Of a stretch of DNA of 64,000 nucleotides, positions 44,429 through 55,804 are shown one piece after another (within the stretch, counting starts at the first letter, position 1; every line of letters begins with the position of its first letter). A model generated the notes under the pieces. The model searched no databases and had not been told where the DNA came from. It saw nothing but the letters and a program-made list of their open reading frames with translations. The DNA is from Rosellinia necatrix (lineage: Eukaryota > Ascomycota > Sordariomycetes > Xylariales > Xylariaceae), in assembly GCA_021209875.1 (NCBI GenBank), contig JAGYVD010000010.1:682001-746000 (forward strand), in the 5' to 3' direction. The position numbers were made by a program, and so were the translations under genes.

Positions 44429-46166
44429 TCGCTGTCGTTGTCGTTATCGTCCCCTTTCCCATCTCCGTCCGGGGTCGGGGCCCCGTCCGTGGCCTCGGCT
44501 CTGTGCAGGCGCGCGTCGAAGAACACGATCTTGCTCTTGCTCTCGCTCGCGGACGATTCGCCGCCGTCGTCGTCGTCCGCATGCCATCCGTTGTCCAGCT
44601 CCTTCTTCGCCGTCGTACTCGCGTGGTCGCCGCCGCCGCCGCCGTCGTCTCCCCCACGACCGCGATCTGCGCCATTGGCTTTACCCGCGGCCCGGGCCAC
44701 CACGCCATTGACATTATTTGCGGTCTGGGCCACGCCCGGGAGGCCGGATGGACCATCGTCCCGTGCGCCATTCGGGGGCGCGGTTTCGGGACCGCCGCCT
44801 CCCTGGTTCGAGGCTTCCCCTGCGATGTCGGCCTTGTTGTCATTCGTGCTGGTGCTGCATCCATTCTCGCCGGACGAGGAGGAGGAGGAGGATGATGATG
44901 ATGCGGGGGGGGCCGCATAGACAATGCTGGCGTTGGTGTCAAAGCGGACTTGCTTCCCGGGCGTTGGCGCCGACGGCCGGCCCGACAGAGGCGATTCGGA
45001 CGGGTAGGAAGTTTGCACGTCGCTGGAGGGCCTCGATATGTCTTCCCACATTTTGGAACATGACGACCCCGGCCCTGAGTCCTCGGAGGGCGTGGAAGGC
45101 GGCTTTACTGGCGCTAGTTCGATTGCCTCAGGGTCAGGAAACTTAAGTTGGCTGCTTTTCAAGGACCAGAGCTTTCTGAACAGCGGTCTCGGCTCTGACC
45201 GGGAGGCCTTTATGCTCAGCGCAACCTCCGAGGGAGAGCCAGTTCCGCTGGGCTTGGAGGATGGCATTTCTGGCGGTAAGGCCATCTGCGTTTTAGAAGT
45301 AGGATCTACACGGGTTACCGATGGCAACGGTTTATCTGTCAACTTGGTGAGAGGGTGTCCCTCTATCGGAAGACGGGGCTTCGACGTGGGATCAGAAGCA
45401 GGAGACGGTCCGGTTGAGGGTGCCGCCATTTCTATAAAACCCAAAGCCGGTTCCTCTTTCACGGGCTGAAGCTTCGACTTGCCCATATTACCAGCCGCTG
45501 GATGCAACCAGCACAACGATGTAATTGGTTCATATTTGGAAGACAATTCCTCTTCCGAGGGCCACACTCTAGGCTCAATAAATGCGGGAAATAGCTGGAC
45601 AAGCAATGGGAGACTCATTACGGTGTCAGAAGATGACGCATCGCCCTGGGCCACCTCAGATGATTCTGGCGGCTGTTCACCCGGTGCGGGTTCAGGCGGC
45701 CGCTCCGAGGCTGCTCCAGGCTGTGACTGCTCCTGTGCTCCAGCCGAGGTCCCAGGTCCCGGACCCTGTCTTCTGTGCCCATGCTGATCGAGGTCATCCA
45801 TAGAGGCGCCGTCCTCGGAATCTTCCATGCCGGTAGCGCAACAACAAATCGGTGGGCATCCCCACAATCCTCCGCAGTTTCTCCATGATCTTCGAGAGCG
45901 GCGTCGTTCTCGGGAGGCCGCCCCCGACTGGGCCTCGGCTTCCTGTTGGATAAAAAGAATAATGCGTCAGCCTGACTTCCATTTCTAACCGGCCAGCACA
46001 CCATCCTATCTGCCTGGGACCTTGATACGGCCGCTGTGGCAGATGGACAATCCATGTGGGAGGCAATGGTGAGAAGCGAGAAACATGGACATACACGCTG
46101 TTGGTCGGCGGCAACGTTGCTCACCTCCATAGGCTCTTGCAGTGTCGGCGATCGGGAGATTGACAT
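44251..46166 (-). CDS. Large disordered protein with Cys-rich head
   Basis: Proposed exons 46166-46125 (MSISRSPTLQEPME) and 45942-44251, separated by a 182-nt intron (GTGAGC…CCAACAG), give 577 aa. Near the N-terminus is RRSRRSWRNCGGLWGCPPICCC, a compact Cys cluster preceded by Arg/Ser. The remainder is low complexity: a Gln/Pro/Gly segment, one conserved-looking island (FIEPRVWPSEEELSSKYEPI), poly-Ser (about 10 in a row), Gly/Asp-rich and GNGNGN tracts, ending TRHHHHHYYY. I do not recognise a domain. An alternative start is the ATG at 45828 (MEDSEDGAS), which would drop the Cys cluster. Codon-repeat expansions (GCC-GTT, GAT-GAT) explain the long antisense open frames. Confidence 0.5.
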
Positions 46167-47072
46167 GATGATACTTGATGTTTGCTTGAGAAATATGTCT
46201 ACCTGGGAAATGAGAGATAAGTGAACAGGGTTGCCAATACCGGGATATACGTCTCGTTCGTAGTAGAGCGCGTGTGAAGATACCTATTATCTCTGTAGGA
46301 GCGGACATGGTTGGGGGCATCGTGCGCAGGGAGAAAGGAGGTTGGGGACTTGTCAATGTTAGCTGAATTCCCCCTGGGCGTAACATAAGGTTCCGAAATG
46401 GGCGGGAAGGACCTGACTCAATTATGTACGGGTGTAGTGCAATGGGTGCTTGACTATCGCACCTGCGTATCAGTCGTTTACATGATCATACCTGGTGATG
46501 ATATACATCGCGCTTTACATCATGATATCTTGGCTCCTATGTCATGGCCGACCAGCCGTGGGAACCATAGCAAGTAAGAGGGTGTTCAATGTATCGCCTG
46601 GCAAGTTAAGTCCCCTTTCCATGAAACACAGGCGGCGTAGGAGCCATAATTCGGCGAGTAGAGGTCAGAGCCGTGTGGTTGAATACGTTTTCCGAACGAT
46701 GTATTTGAACGTTCACGTTGGAATTGCTGTGCTCTAGGTCGAAGTGGCCGAAGTGGCCGAGGTGGCCGAAGTCGAAGAGTGAAACCTATGTGTAGTTGCT
46801 TTCGGGCTGTCATGGACCAGATGATATGAGGATAGAATCGCCGCCTGCACTAATAGGCAACTCTCATGTGTATCCGCGCCTCCTTTTCACTATTATCACT
46901 ACAAATTCCTGGGGCTTGGGATAGAGGTTATTTTCCACCGGGAGAAAATCCGTATGCGCGATCCATGAGGCTCAGAGCAGTCAGTAAGGTTAAAAACGAG
47001 TTGTTTTCTTTCCGCATCGCACGAGCGATGCGGGTGCCATGGTTGAGTTGTCAATTGAGGTGATACTCCTAG
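46167..47072. other. Intergenic, 46.2–47.1 kb
   Basis: No supported gene. A 9-bp GAAGTGGCC tandem repeat lies at 46740-46770. Confidence 0.5.
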
Positions 47073-47582
47073 TTACCCGCAAGGAGCACACGAAATCGTC
47101 GGCCAGTAGGAACAGGTACCAACGCATTTGCTAGACACACGATATAATGTAGCAGATGATGCAATGAAGGTAAGCAGAGCATACAACATGATATTGCCCA
47201 CAACGAAATACAAGGGTGCCCTCTAATAACCCGAAGGCAAGATATGGCTCGAACATCGCGGTTTCAGGACACGCGAACAGCAGGCACATACGTGGCTAGA
47301 GGCATTCTCTTGCGCGGGATAAGAATAATCTCAGCGATGTCGAGGGCGATGGTAAAAGAGCTGATGAAGACATCCACGCCCATGGAAATCTGCTGTTTGT
47401 GCCATGTTAGTCGCCTGTGTCGTCGGACGGTCCCTAGTGCTTATGCGGTGCAGGCGGTAATGAAAGGGCGAAGACATGTAGATATATACGTGTGTACTCA
47501 TACCCAAGAGGAGAGCCGGCGTCCTAATCATTACCAGTATAGCTCGTATACCGAGACCTGGCGGCCACATGGAGATGGCCAT
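47073..47582 (-). CDS. Putative small spliced membrane protein
   Basis: Three pieces join in phase: 47582-47535 (MAISMWPPGLGIRAIL), 47389-47288 (ISMGVDVFISSFTIALDIAEIILIPRKRM…) and 47222-47073 (RAPLYFVVGNIMLYALLTFI…), giving 99 aa. Intron 1 (145 nt) has a GTAATG donor and a very good GACTAAC branch before CAGCAG; intron 2 (65 nt) runs GTGCCT…TTATTAG. The two longer exons each encode a clean hydrophobic helix followed by basic residues, which is unlikely by chance. The TTCCATGGCC context supports the start, but an upstream exon cannot be excluded. I do not recognise the family; small fungal multi-pass proteins of this sort exist. Confidence 0.35.
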
Positions 47583-48199
47583 GGAAGACTAAGACGCGAG
47601 AGTCTGATATGCGTCTTATTGAAATTCGAAATAAAGAGAAAATCAGTAACGTAAAGAAAAGCGAATAAGTTCTCAGATGATATTTGTCCCGACACTTTAT
47701 GGGAATGGATATATGGTAGGTTTATATACATGGCTATCACGCGATTTCGCGCTACTGTGCAAACCGTAAATGATATGCTAAGAGATGAAACCGACTCATT
47801 ATAATCACGGGCCGCTATCAATGGGATGTAAGTGCTAGGGATTCGTGCTCTTCATCTTAGTGTTACCAGTTATTATTGTTGATATTGCGGATAACTAAAG
47901 CACTTGACTGGAGTGATACATTATGTATGAGCAAGGATGGCGACAGACGCCCCCAACTGAATCAATTAGTTGCTGTCTAGAGATGACCGCCGACGAGGCC
48001 GATGATTCGAATAGAATCCTACTTGCTTCATGTGATACGCAATTGCCGCGCAGTAGGCTAAAAAACGGTAGGATAAAAAGAAAGCACGATCGTCCTACAG
48101 GGTATAAGAACTTGCGGTATCAATGTTGTGTTTGTCATGTTCTCATCTCATCATCACACTCTAATCTATACAAACCGAACCCTGTATTGAGTATTTCCC
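47583..48199. other. Intergenic, 47.6–48.2 kb
   Basis: AT-rich gap at the 3' end of AME1; no gene seen. Confidence 0.5.
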
Positions 48200-50498
48200 T
48201 CACCTACCCTCTAGAGCGATGGCCGCGCGTTCTAGAAACATATTGAAGTCTTTGATTTGCTTGAGAGCCCCGCCCGCTTCACCAACCGCACTCACCTGGT
48301 TTGTGATCTGGGAAATCAAGAGGTCTAAATTTGCCAACTCCGCCATTTTTCGTTCTTTAGAATTTAGTTCCGGTGCCATTTTACCATTTTCGATCGCCAA
48401 CTCGACGTCATCCATGGTAGTAGATAGTCCCAATTGGTTCTGATTGCATTAGTAGACCATTTTGTTCCTCAAGGGTAATTAAAACTCACCAACGAGTCTT
48501 TATTTGCGGTCTCATGTCGCATACGAACGGCATCAATCTTGAGAGACACTTGCTCTCTCTCGGCACGAATCCTTAGAATCTCGTTCCGGAGCGAAATCTT
48601 TTCCTTTTGCGCAGCCTTCACTCGCTTCTTAAGCGTGCGGAGGTTATCGAGAGCGATAGTCTATACTTGTTAGTCCATCAATCATGAAGAGAAGCCGGGT
48701 GGACTCGCCTGCGCCTGTAGTTGTGTTCGTAATTCCTCCTGAAACGCTTCCACGGTACGCAGCTTTATTCTGTAGATTTTCCTATTCGCCGACCCATCGG
48801 CTTGACTCGCTTCTTCATGTAACGTAGAAAGATACTTATCCAAAGATTCTTCGCACATTTGCAACACTACGTCAATGACGTTAGGAGACTTATGGTCGGT
48901 AAAGGGTATATCGGCGTTAAGAATATCCTCGTCCGCATCACTATCATTGCGCCGCAGCGGTTTGGTGTACCTCTGGACCGTGACAGGGATAGAATCCCCA
49001 TCACTTTTCCGCCTAGCAGGGGGCTTCTTCTTCCGCTTGATAGGTTTGGGCTGTGATTGTTTTGCTGGGCTAATTTTGTGTCGTGCTGGTCTCTTCCTAA
49101 CAGGTCGCTCAATCGCAAGAGTCGGTGGGTCTGCATCATCCACGGCGTCGGGCGACCGCCTCTGTCGAGGACTAACTCGACGGCGTTTCTGACCAATTCG
49201 CTGAGCAGCTTCATGATCGTCAACTTCTTGAGCTGTTTCGTGTTCAGCCTCAGCCTCAGCCTCAGCCTCGACCTCTACGTGCACCTGTGCCTGCACCTGT
49301 TGGTTGTCATCTTCGCTCTCTTCAATCTCATACGGGGATTCAGGTATCGTTTCCGGTTTTTTCCGTCCCAGCTGGGGCTTTATAGGACTACTAGTACCCA
49401 CGGCATCTGGTGGCGAAGAAAGTGCCCCTGCGTCGAAGGCGACGGTGCCGGGACTGCTTCGGCGTTCTTGGCTCCGCATTGATCGAGCCGACCCTGATAG
49501 CATTGTACTATTACTTTTGCGGGAATGACGGGCGAGTGGCGACGATCCGTGTAGCGCCTCAATGGGAGATGACGGCGGTTTTCTTACGCTTGCCCTCGTG
49601 GTCCTTGTGGATAGGGTGCCGACAGTTGTCATGCTCTGTCTCGTCTTCCGCGCTAGGGGTGAAGATGTGGCGAGATCGCTACCGAACCCCGCTTCCTCCT
49701 CTGCCATGACCATCCTCTGCAGCTTTGCGCTTTGCGTCAAAGCTTCCGTCGGTTCGATACGACGGCGCCGCCCACTCCCAGGAGCTGTGACCGGGCTCTC
49801 CGTAACCTCCTCCAGCAAGTCAATCATGGACTGGATAAATATGCTTGGTGCCTCAGATGCCTCAGATCCTCGTGAGGTCGGTCGCGGAGTGGGTTGGCGT
49901 GGGTCATCGGAGCCTCCCTGCGGCTCTCCGGCCGCCATCTCCGCGGCTGGCAGGTCGCGAGGGGCATCTTCGATGGCGGAATTCCGGGGAGTGCCATCCT
50001 GATTTAGATTCAAGGTACTCAAGCGGGCCGAAATCCTGGTGGCTGTCGTTGGCGGTGAATGCAGTCGAGGCGCTATCGGATTGGTGGGGGTGGGTTCCTG
50101 GCCGCCGCTGAGCCGTGTTGAAGATCTCGTGGCAGTAGATGCGCTTGATGGCTGCGGGTTTACTGGCCCAGGCTCGTCGTTCAGCCGCCGTCGCTTCGCA
50201 GATGTGTTAGGCTCTGATCGTGGCTGAGGCAAGGATGGAGATGGGTCAGGCGAGGTCTCGGCAACGGGCAAGACGAAGCCGAAAGAGTCATCGGCCACTT
50301 CATGACGTCTATGGCAGGCGCATTAGAACACCGGCACTGATAGGGGAGCTAGGGAGAAGGGCGAGGGAAAACGAGGGTCCGTACCCGGCGCCTCGCATGC
50401 GCTGTTGCATGCGCTCCTCTCGGCCTGTTGATCAATTATGCCAGGTTAGAGGACATAATACATGAGAGTACGGGGGTTGGCGACTCACTGGTAGCCAT
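48200..50498 (-). CDS. AME1: Inner kinetochore subunit Ame1/CENP-U
   Basis: Five exons: 50498-50489 (10 nt), 50424-50385, 50308-48709, 48660-48490 and 48439-48200, giving 686 aa. The N-terminus becomes MATSREERMQQRMRGAGRHEVADDSFGFVLP, a pattern I associate with fungal Ame1. The conserved region starts DSIPVTVQRYTKPL, continues SPNVIDVVLQMCEESLDKYL, and goes through TIALDNLRTLKKRVKAAQKE into a long C-terminal coiled coil (LSTTMDDVELAIENG…). Ame1/CENP-U with Okp1/CENP-Q forms part of the COMA/CCAN complex linking CENP-A chromatin to Mis12. Intron 3 (48661-48708) begins GCGAGT: with no usable GT in the right phase, it is a GC–AG intron. A poly-EA tract (EVEAEAEAEAEHE) sits mid-protein. Confidence 0.82.
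48661..48708 (-). other. GC–AG intron in AME1
   Basis: A 48-nt intron with donor CAG|GCGAGT and acceptor AGTATAG. The flanking exons join in phase 0 as QLQAQ–TIALDNL; read-through meets a stop within ten codons (ASPPGFSS). Confidence 0.75.
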
Positions 50499-51337
50499 GG
50501 TGATCACGGAAGCTATATGTGTAGTCTTCTAAGTGATGGTGACATTGCTAGACTTGGGAATGGAATCGCTGTCTCTGCAACGAATGAATCGACGGTAACC
50601 ACCATCAAACTGCTACCTACTAGATGCAGTGCTATTGTTGTAGTTATGGCATATGAGAGGCGCGTCACCCATACGCGCCGAGCCCATCCCACTATAACTG
50701 TGGCTAGTGTTAATGACTATTCTAACTACGTGTGGTAAGTGGTAAGATACTTCCAAGGTCATATAGCTACAGTACACCTACTGATATGCATATATGTACA
50801 TACGCGATGTGCATATCTAAGATGTCTATCCTGCCTATCAGCCTAGGTTTTACCGAAAATCAGGATCCACAAACGCAAGAACGAGCCCCAGGTGAGTACC
50901 TAGGTAACTACCTGCCTAGGTAGGTCGTGACATGTATTTAATTAACCATTGGTTAATTGTATACGGTAGGTACTACACATGTCCAGCACCTGCACTTGAC
51001 ATGTGTCTGCCCTCACCTACTCATTTTGCTAAGGAAATCGTACCTAGGGGACTTATATGCTGTAAGGGCTGCATCTGATTGGCAGAGTTCGTAACTAGCT
51101 AGGTATCCGGGTGGGCCACCTGTGTCTTCAAGGTACTTCTGGAAAGTGGTGATTTGCACTGTCGCATGGGTACCTTCAGGTCCTCAGTGGGCACCAGCTG
51201 GCAAGAGCTCCGATTCAAGTCGGCCACACTTCCCCTCGCACCACAATCTACCCAAAGCCGAAAAATAATATTTTGTCATTATCACCTCCAACATCCCAAG
51301 GTCGAACGTCACATTTCACCACCAACAACCCTCCGCA
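50499..51337. other. Divergent gap AME1/RPL43
   Basis: No gene seen. It contains CCTAGGTAACTACCTGCCTAGGTAGG at 50899-50924 and a TTAATTAACCATTGGTTAATT-like inverted motif at 50937-50958. Confidence 0.5.
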
Positions 51338-51814
51338 ATGGCCAAACGCACAACCAGTATGTGGAACTCTCTAGAGATGCTTGTTTGCCTTCGCTAATTA
51401 GACTTGCAGAGGTCGGTATAACCGGCAAGTACGGCACCAGGTATGTAACCACTTGATTCTGTGTTAGGGGCGCCTCTAATCCAAAACAGATACGGTGCGT
51501 CGCTTCGCAAGCAAGTCAAGCGCATTGAAATCACCCAACACTCCCGCTATGGCTGGTAAGTTGTTCCAGATGGCCTCAATACGGTCGAGAGCTAACAGGT
51601 CAGCCCGTTCTGCGGTCGCACATCAGTTCGCCGGGCCTGCGTTGGCGTCTGGACGTGCAAAGGCTGCTCAAAAACCCTAGCCGGCGGTGCCTATGTTCTC
51701 TCGTTCGTTACTCCGGATCCCCATCTTCCCATCTTCGCTTTGATCTAACAGCATTCAAGTACCCCCGCTGCCACAGCCCTGCGATCGACGCTGCGACGAC
51801 TCCGAGAAATCTGA
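51338..51814 (+). CDS. rpl43: 60S ribosomal protein L43 (eL43)
   Basis: Five coding exons: 51338-51356, 51410-51440, 51490-51555, 51604-51702 and 51760-51814, giving 89 aa. The spliced protein reads [77 protein letters not shown] and [12 protein letters not shown]. The zinc ribbon is C-PFC…C-KGC. It matches eL43 along its length; homologues usually end with a few more residues after REI (about 92 aa), so the tail is slightly short. The protein sits near the E-site/L1-stalk side of the large subunit. Introns are 48-57 nt. The fourth acceptor is the second of two nearby AGs (GCTAACAGGTCAG), which keeps the frame. Confidence 0.95.
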
Positions 51815-53575
51815 AGGGTGTACGAGAACCGAAGGCTCAAGACGAACGGAGGGCCCTGGGGAAAACCTGGGCTCTGAACGATGGACATGGCCAAGAGCAG
51901 GTAGAGGAATGGAGTTCTACTATGCAATAAATGCGGACCGAATACTACGTGAGCCACATTGACTTGGCGATTGAAGGAGACGATAGATCATCCAGCCCAT
52001 CAATCAACTAAGGCGCGCCAGTGCTTTTTTACATGCCAACATGCTCTGACTTGTGTGCCCTCGCTGATTGTAAGCTGCGGAAGAATACTACCATCCGGGA
52101 TACTTACACCCACCTAAACGCCCACTTCCCTTGCCGGATAGGCAAGACATCGATGAGACAGAGAGATTGAACCCGGAGGAAGTGGTCCGGCCACCTACCA
52201 CACGTTACCTTGTCAGTTGGTCGAATGAGGCGTACCGTCCAGGTAAGCTAGAGATATGCGGTAGGCGGCGCTTGGGTTCCTTTATCGTCGACATGGTTGC
52301 TTGACCGCATACCCCTATAGGCCAGGGAAGTAATTATGATTTAACGTGAAGCAATAATATCACACGCGTTTACCAATGATGAAGTAGATATAACCGCCGA
52401 AGTGGCTGCAACTTGCGCACTGGCTGGTTGAGAGTGTTCCGTTGATGCTAATTATAGCACAAGGAACGTTAGGGCAATGCTGCAGTAACATTTTGCATTG
52501 ATAGATAGAGTCGACGAGGCTCATTGCAGTGACTTACGCGCCGGGATAGCTAGAGTCACCAAATCAAGCGTAAGGAGCATATCGATGACGATCTCTCACG
52601 TTATGCCGTGGTCAGATGGAGTGCCGTCCATTGTTGAGAGGACACTGAGGTTCGAGATCAGCGTCGTCCGAGCCATAATAGCCGCCAATTCTTGACTTCC
52701 GACAGGTGTGTTCTTGGAGCTACTCTGGGCTGGGCTGGGCTGGGCTGTGTTGGGTACGATGGGCATTTTGAGAGACCGTGGCATGCGAAAAGATAGATTG
52801 CTGAAAGACAGACGGGCAGCTTCTTTCAACGCGCCTCGTATATTCACTCGAGCTTCAAGTTATTCAACTTCACACTTGAACAAAGTATCCAGTCATTGGT
52901 AGGTGCAACATAGGCTGGACTATACCTCCTGTATTGTTATATGTCACTCTTGTATTGGTTTTTATAAATTTACTTATCTTACTATGTATTACAGTTGTAC
53001 CCATATCAAATCAGAACAAGAGCTCAGGCTGAGCGGGCCTAAGCAAGACCCGCTTCATAAGTCAGAATGAACCAATCTACACAACTCCTAATAACTATCT
53101 ATGAGTTGCTATCGTCAAGGTAGGGCAGCAAATAGAAAGTATCCGCTTTTCACAGGTAGGGGAGTGGTACAGAGGTCAGGTGCAATACAATAGAGCAATG
53201 CACTCGAGACATAGTAGGCGTATTCATATAACTAAAACTCAAAGGAGGGAAGATTCTTCCCTGAGGCGTGACGGGAGGAGCTCCTCCTTGGACTAAGTCT
53301 TTGTTGTGGGATGGCTGCAAGGTGAACAAATAGAGATACTGCTAGTATGGCAATGAGTTGGTATACTAGGTGTATAGACTAAGCGTATTATACGGTTGTA
53401 TCCAACCGGGACGAACGGCATTGTTTATTTGTCACAAATTCATAATACATTATTCCACCAAGATATCGTAGCGATACATGTATTTGTTATATTTCGTTAT
53501 AGGCTTAAAATTGGCATACAACATATCAAAACCGTGCCAATTCCTGGGCTTTCATAACTAGTGGAGGGCCTATGA
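51815..53575. other. Long intergenic region, 51.8–53.6 kb
   Basis: Mostly non-coding. Apart from the weak candidate at 52.5-52.8 kb I can support no gene. A GGGCT pentamer repeat (about four copies) lies at 52727-52747. Confidence 0.45.
52534..52847 (-). CDS. Weak candidate for a small protein
   Basis: Exons 52847-52600 and 52549-52534 around a 50-nt intron (GTGAGA…GACTCTAG) would give 87 aa, containing SQELAAIMARTTLISNLSVL and STMDGTPSDHGITYPGA. The intron signals are good and the middle part is protein-like, but no family is recognised and part of the N-terminus comes from a GGGCT simple repeat. It could be chance. Confidence 0.2.
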
Positions 53576-53857
53576 TTAAACCGTAATCTGATCCGCCCAG
53601 ACGATCCAGCTGCGGCCTTCAGACCCCGGAGCAGGGCAACCAATACAGACATAGTAGTCTCTCCCAGCGTTCCATCCCCTTTGGGTTGTAGCGAGCTGAG
53701 TTCTCTGCGAAGAGCTGCATTTTCGACAAGCTGGTAACCGAGGTTCGGGAGTGGATATTACGCTTGTCTTGGGAAAGGGGTTAGGATACGCAATGGATGG
53801 CACCATGGGACGGGATACAGACTTGTTGATAAGTGTTGACGATGATGACGTTCTCAT
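53576..53857 (-). CDS. Small GRF-type zinc-finger protein
   Basis: A complete 93-aa single-exon frame. Residues about 43-90 follow the GRF zinc-finger layout: PACRKC, then a TTQRGWNAGRDYYVC strand (the family's T…N.GR.FY.C), a further Cys, and WIVWAD at the end (the family's FF.WAD). GRF fingers occur in DNA-repair and nucleic-acid enzymes such as APE2, NEIL3 and TOP3A and bind single-stranded DNA; short stand-alone copies are found in fungi. The N-terminal 40 residues are Ser/Pro-rich. An ATG 34 nt further upstream (53891) in another frame encodes MGWLFGRKKKNENV and could be a true first exon if an intron is missed. The spacing between metal ligands is slightly longer than usual. Confidence 0.5.
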   Translation of the reverse strand: MRTSSSSTLINKSVSRPMVPSIAYPNPFPKTSVISTPEPRLPACRKCSSSQRTQLATTQRGWNAGRDYYVCIGCPAPGSEGRSWIVWADQITV

Positions 53858-55804
53858 TTTTCTTCTTCCTGCCGAATAACCAACCCATGGTGTGCTAGAA
53901 CGTCGGGAAAGTTCCGGTCAATTGTTCGGGGAAAGAGGATAAAGGAGCTCTAGGAAAGGAGTTCTGGGGCTATAGGGAAGAGCGAAAGCGAAAGGAATGG
54001 GGATAGGGAAAGCGAAAGGGAAAGGGAAGGGGGAAGCGCACTTTGTACTCGGCTTGTGCCTGCGGACTCCGAACGGTCCATCTACATGGTCGGCAATTCT
54101 CGTATTCTATTGGCCTGTAGGATGAAAACGCAAGCCACAAAACTGCACACGCAAGCGAGGACGAATCATCTGTGCCGTTAATATTCCCTGTAACAATATG
54201 CCTCCTGAGAGAGCGCTTATAGAGATCGCGCAGTGCTACCTATCCTGTTATCCATGGCGACATGCCTGTGTATGAGGCGCATGGACCTATCTCCCGGCTC
54301 CTGGTCCCTCCCTCGGGGCCAAGCCTGAGCTGAACCCCGACTTCGCATGTGTATTTACGTAGCCCTGGAACATACAGATATCCAATACCGTCTATAAAAT
54401 CGAGGCAATGACGGAAGTGCTCCAGAGGGTATGGGCCGGCGAATTCGCCCGGGGTTGGAAAGGATTCCTGGTGCAGCACCGTGGCTGAGTGTGAGGCATT
54501 GGTATTGACGAGCAATATGATGGCAATAAATGAGAATGGGGGGACTTGACCTAGGTATGATTGGCACCTGAGAGCCTGGGCAGCAAAGGCTCGCGATACA
54601 TAGTGGTGGCAATGATGTGAAAGCCTGGATTGAGCTCTGCTGGCTGAGGTCGAACCCTAATGTCAGCTATGGGATCGAAGACAAGGTTCCTCGAGTGTTT
54701 CGTTCGTTCTGCCCTGCTCCATTTGACTTATATGCGGACGTTGATAGCGATTATACACTATGACCTGACTTGACTACTTACTAGCGCTCGTCCCTTGCCT
54801 TAGTGCTCATGCATCTTCTACACTTACATACTTACTTAATTAAGTAAGTATAAGTAAGTATGTATTGGTTGCCGTATACACTAGATATAATCCTTTGAGT
54901 ATTATATAATCAACCATAGTAATTGCTAAAGAAAACCTTCGGAGTACTTAGTGACATTGATGAGTCATGGTAGTCGCGATGAAGAAAGCAAGTGTAGTTC
55001 ATATACCTTTATTTGTACGTTATAAACCGTCGCCCAATGGTAGTATTGGCGTGTTAAGCCCTACCTAATGGATAAAGGAATGGGTCACGGGTATGCTTGA
55101 AGGCCAAGAGCCGCCAAGGTTTACAAAGTGAGAGAACATGACTTATGTTTCAAGCCATAATAAAATAAAGCTCACTCCAGCTGATTTAACACCTGCTCCG
55201 GGGACCGTTTCTTGATACATAGGTTAACGTAGTTAGTTATATTGAATATGTAAATTAGTTATAAATTGAAGCAACTCATTCACCAACCATCTGAACCAAG
55301 CCTGAGTCTGCCTAAGTCTGCCTAAGTCTGCCTTACACGCTAGACCCAATTTATGTCAAAAGGCGGTGGTTAGCCCCATAAAACCGAAGTGGCGCCTATG
55401 TGGACCAGAACCTGCCCAGATTGCATAGTCCGAGTGGAGAACTCCACATCAGCTGAGTACCCCTGTCAAATATCAACTGCGCAGCTGTTAATCCATTACC
55501 CATGGGCTCTGCTATGGGCCATCATCACCCCATCCACGTAACCACGTAACCGGTGTCAGGGAACAGCTTCACATCTCAGACCATCGCCAACTCGCCTACC
55601 CTAGAGCGGCCCAGAATCGGCAACCAACCATCGTGCAGCCAGTGATTGTCGCCAATACCTTCCTACTACCCTCCTCATTTGGGGCCGACCAGCGTCATCC
55701 CCTGATATGGGAAGCCAGCCTTCCCGACTCGCTGTCGTTTACCAGGCTGCCTAGATCAGGACAGAATTGCGATTACTACACCTGGCCTGTCGCAAACCGA
55801 CAAG
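53858..55804. other. Long intergenic region, 53.9–55.8 kb
   Basis: No supported gene. It holds a purine-rich run at 53965-54035 (GGGAAAGCGAAAGGG), a perfect inverted repeat at 54826-54864, and an 11-bp TCTGCCTAAG-type triplicate at 55305-55335. Confidence 0.5.
54826..54864. repeat. Perfect inverted repeat (hairpin)
   Basis: TACATACTTACTTA (54826-54839) is the exact reverse complement of TAAGTAAGTATGTA (54851-54864); within it TACTTACTTAATTAAGTAAGTA (54829-54850) is a 22-bp palindrome. Extrusion as a cruciform is possible; no gene is near. Confidence 0.85.

Noticed and set aside
47244..47654. 136-aa + strand frame
   Set aside because: Opposite the spliced membrane-protein candidate, with Arg/Cys-rich composition typical of an antisense shadow.
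13465..52000. A biosynthetic gene cluster or defence island
   Set aside because: No polyketide synthase, NRPS, terpene cyclase, P450 cluster or transporter set; the genes are unrelated housekeeping and kinetochore or autophagy functions.
54240..54515. Minus-strand frame resembling a small secreted protein (…FIAIILLVNTNAS…)
   Set aside because: The hydrophobic segment has no in-frame ATG upstream before a stop, and no convincing splice pair was found.
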